Source of the DNA: Rhizobium sp. BT03
Lineage (GTDB): Bacteria; Pseudomonadota; Alphaproteobacteria; Rhizobiales; Rhizobiaceae
NCBI RefSeq assembly: GCF_030053155.1
Contig: NZ_CP125641.1
Span: forward strand, 372,001 to 436,000
DNA length: 64,000 nt
Reading direction: 5' to 3'
This document shows positions 62,459-64,000 of the stretch, one piece after another. How positions within the stretch are numbered: the first letter of the stretch is position 1; every line of letters starts with the position of its first letter. A program made the translations under genes and the position numbers. The notes beneath the pieces are model-generated. The model was not told where the DNA came from and searched no databases. It worked only from the letters and a program-made list of their open reading frames with translations.

Positions 62459-63445
62459 TCAAACCTCGATGGCCATGCCGCCGAAGGAGACGCCAGCCGA
62501 CGTGCCGAGCAGCAGAAGCCGCATTCCCTTCGTGATCCGCCCCTCCGCCCAGGCGATGTCGAGGGCGGTCGGAATGGAGGCTGCGATTTGGTTGCCAAAG
62601 CGCGCCGCGATGTTGACCACGCGCGCAACAGACATGCCCGTCTGCTCGATCATGTGCTTCAAAGCCAGCGGACTTGCCTGGTGTGGCACGACGAGATCGA
62701 CATCGGCGGGCGACCATCCGGCGGCGGCGAGAAGTTCGTCGACGAAGCTGGGAAAATGGCGACGCGTGATGCGGAACAGCTCCTTGCCGTCCATGCGGAA
62801 CACGGCGTGGGCAGCAAATTCTGCCGGTTGCCGCTGAAAATCGAAGCGCGTACCGCCGGCGCCGATCTCGCAGGCCTCATAGGCCGAGGGATAGGTGCGC
62901 ATGACGCTGGCACGGATTGTGCTGTCCCTCTCGGCAGCCACCGTCAGGACAACCGCGGCCGCCCCGTCGCCGAACAGCGCCGCAACGTCCGGCTGCTCCT
63001 TCCAGGGAAGCGCTCGCGAAGCGATTTCCGCGGAAAAAACAAGCGCAACGCGGGACTGTCCGACGGCGATGCGGCCGGCCGCCAGATCAACGGCTGTCAG
63101 GAAGCTGAGACAGCTCGCGTTGACATCGAAAGCTGCCGCATTGCCCTCGGGGATGCCGAGCCGATGCATCACCAGCGGGGCGGTTGTCGGAAGCGGTTGA
63201 TACGGAACGCCGCAAGCGCCGATTACAAGATCAATTTCTCCAGGGCCAACGGCTGCCTTTTGCATAGCAAGGCGCGCAGCTGCGACAGCAAGAGTGATCT
63301 GGTCGTCGTCGTCCTGGCAGACGTGACGGCTCAACACACCAGAAAGCCTCTCGAGATGACCCCGCGCAAAGCCGAATTGCTTATCGAGATCCGTCGACAA
63401 AACTATCCGCTGCGGAACGAAATGCCCCATTCCTGCTATCCGCAT
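62459..63445 (-). CDS. 3-oxoacyl-ACP synthase III-like condensing enzyme (FabH/OleA superfamily)
   Basis: 328 residues with an intact C112-H255-N285 triad (VNASCLSF, VVPHQASPL, RFGNQIAAS), as in FabH and OleA. The glycine-rich end GTSAGVSFGGMAIEV is typical. First gene of the six-gene leftward operon (gaps of 5 bases or overlaps throughout). AAGGAG lies about 16 bases ahead of the start. Probably condenses acyl thioesters to start the unknown product; no acyl-carrier-protein gene is visible nearby. Confidence 0.88.
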   Translation of the reverse strand: MRIAGMGHFVPQRIVLSTDLDKQFGFARGHLERLSGVLSRHVCQDDDDQITLAVAAARLAMQKAAVGPGEIDLVIGACGVPYQPLPTTAPLVMHRLGIPEGNAAAFDVNASCLSFLTAVDLAAGRIAVGQSRVALVFSAEIASRALPWKEQPDVAALFGDGAAAVVLTVAAERDSTIRASVMRTYPSAYEACEIGAGGTRFDFQRQPAEFAAHAVFRMDGKELFRITRRHFPSFVDELLAAAGWSPADVDLVVPHQASPLALKHMIEQTGMSVARVVNIAARFGNQIAASIPTALDIAWAEGRITKGMRLLLLGTSAGVSFGGMAIEV

Positions 63446-63799
63446 TCGAAGAATATCGCTGCTCCTTCAACCGAGACTCCTTTGCATGGTGTACGTCTTC
63501 GTGAATGGTTCCGCAAACATTGCCCCAATTCGACCGCTGCCGTCACACCAAATTTCGAAGTCACTGAAAAGCGGATATTTGTTGACCGCACTCGTCCCTG
63601 CATTTTTCGGGAAGGCTTGGGTTCGAGCGTTTTTTCCAGACCGTGCAAGGGCACGATTCCTTCAAGCCCCGACAGGAGATGTTGCGGTACAAATTTGGCT
63701 GGGGCGCAAGTCGACGAATGTCGGGAATTCTCGATCCCGATGCGTGGCCAGTTCCTGTTGACCCATTTCCCAACTCTGGTGAAATGTGCCTCCCGTGAA
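63446..63799. other. Intergenic region upstream of the KAS III operon
   Basis: 354 bases without a convincing gene on either strand. It must contain the operon promoter, but no clear hexamer pair or operator was recognised. Confidence 0.4.
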
Positions 63800-64000
63800 T
63801 CAATTGCGGCCAGCGGCGATCAGGGCGTGCGCGGCATCGCGGAGCAGACCCGTCGCCTCGCCGGGTTCGAAGACCTGCATGCTGACAAAGGCGCCGTTGA
63901 TCAGCACCGCGAGTTGGCCGGCAAGTCGGTCGGGTGCAGCAACCGCCAGTCGCCCGGCGATGGTCTTCAGGCGCCTCCGCATTTCACGCATATGGGCGTC
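63800..64000 (-). CDS. TetR-family regulator, C-terminal fragment
   Basis: Partial: the last ~66 residues (MRRRLKTIAGRLAVAAPDRL followed by AGQLAVLINGAFVSMQVFEP to ALIAAGRN) resemble the C-terminal ligand-binding domain of TetR regulators. The DNA-binding part is beyond the right edge. It is oriented toward the KAS III operon and could control it. Confidence 0.6.
   Translation of the reverse strand, partial: DAHMREMRRRLKTIAGRLAVAAPDRLAGQLAVLINGAFVSMQVFEPGEATGLLRDAAHALIAAGRN

Noticed and set aside
62454-62717. N-terminal extension of the SDR gene by 88 codons
   Set aside because: The extension is Arg/His-rich antisense of the KAS III gene, and the Rossmann motif begins exactly at ATG 62453.
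63486-63761. 91-codon plus-strand frame upstream of the KAS III operon
   Set aside because: Random-looking composition, no ribosome-binding site and no family resemblance.
1-64000. tRNA, rRNA, riboswitch or replication-origin features
   Set aside because: Intergenic stretches were read for cloverleaf-like or conserved aptamer patterns and repABC or dnaA features; none was convincing.

Overview
The window is high-GC DNA with the gene content of a fast-growing Rhizobium of the R. etli / R. leguminosarum group. The most telling marker is a 293-residue protein with three repeats of paired EF-hands, divergent from a TetR regulator. This matches calsymin (casA) and its repressor casR, described from R. 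etli. Dense amino-acid and sugar ABC importers, an ectoine catabolic cluster of Sinorhizobium layout, a bgsBA-type beta-glucan synthase and short rhizobial intergenic repeats agree with this. No rRNA, tRNA, replication origin or CRISPR array was seen. The mix of accessory genes would suit a large plasmid, but replicon type cannot be read from the window.

Region by region. (1) 1-12334: complete ectoine/5-hydroxyectoine utilisation cluster. doeX-doeC-doeD run leftwards. enuR, ehuABCD (import), eutABC (hydroxyectoine to ectoine), doeA (eutD) and doeB (eutE) run rightwards. A recurrent ATTGTC element lies in three control regions. (2) 12354-17221: a membrane chemoreceptor, an orphan antitoxin, a Tat-exported DUF5666-like protein with its DUF6502 partner, and small hypotheticals. 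(3) 17406-27938: a hook operon (flgE-flgK-flgL plus a small gene), casA/casR, a six-repeat DUF1217 protein and a cytoplasmic PAS-PAS chemoreceptor. One perfect palindrome, AGAACT-N4-AGTTCT, occurs both at casA and ahead of the DUF1217 gene, suggesting a CasR regulon. (4) 28305-36016: two polar amino-acid ABC importers separated by an intact FitAB/VapBC toxin-antitoxin pair and a GntR regulator, then a decayed toxin-antitoxin relic.

(5) 36539-42666: a counterpart of the E. coli yjfIJKLMC locus (DUF2170, PspA, DUF2491, DUF350, DUF1190, glutathionylspermidine-synthase-like ATP-grasp), here with a K+ channel and an esterase. (6) 42694-47775: LacI-controlled sugar ABC importer with a 16-bp operator palindrome. 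(7) 47777-49670: rhizobial repeat, a 125-bp relic of an insertion sequence and a complete ISNCY-type element with a 5-bp target duplication. (8) 49841-55907: hypotheticals, an AraC regulator and bgsB-bgsA for c-di-GMP-responsive mixed-linkage beta-glucan. (9) 56129-63445: an uncharacterised biosynthetic cluster: KAS III, extended SDR, metallo-beta-lactamase-fold hydrolase, adenylate-forming enzyme, GNAT-like protein and Rieske oxygenase in one tightly coupled operon, with a convergent ATP-grasp ligase. A partial TetR gene ends the window.

The best candidates for undescribed biology are the KAS III/Rieske/ATP-grasp cluster and the CasR-linked hook/calsymin/DUF1217 locus. In all four ABC importer operons a strong hairpin sits directly behind the binding-protein gene.
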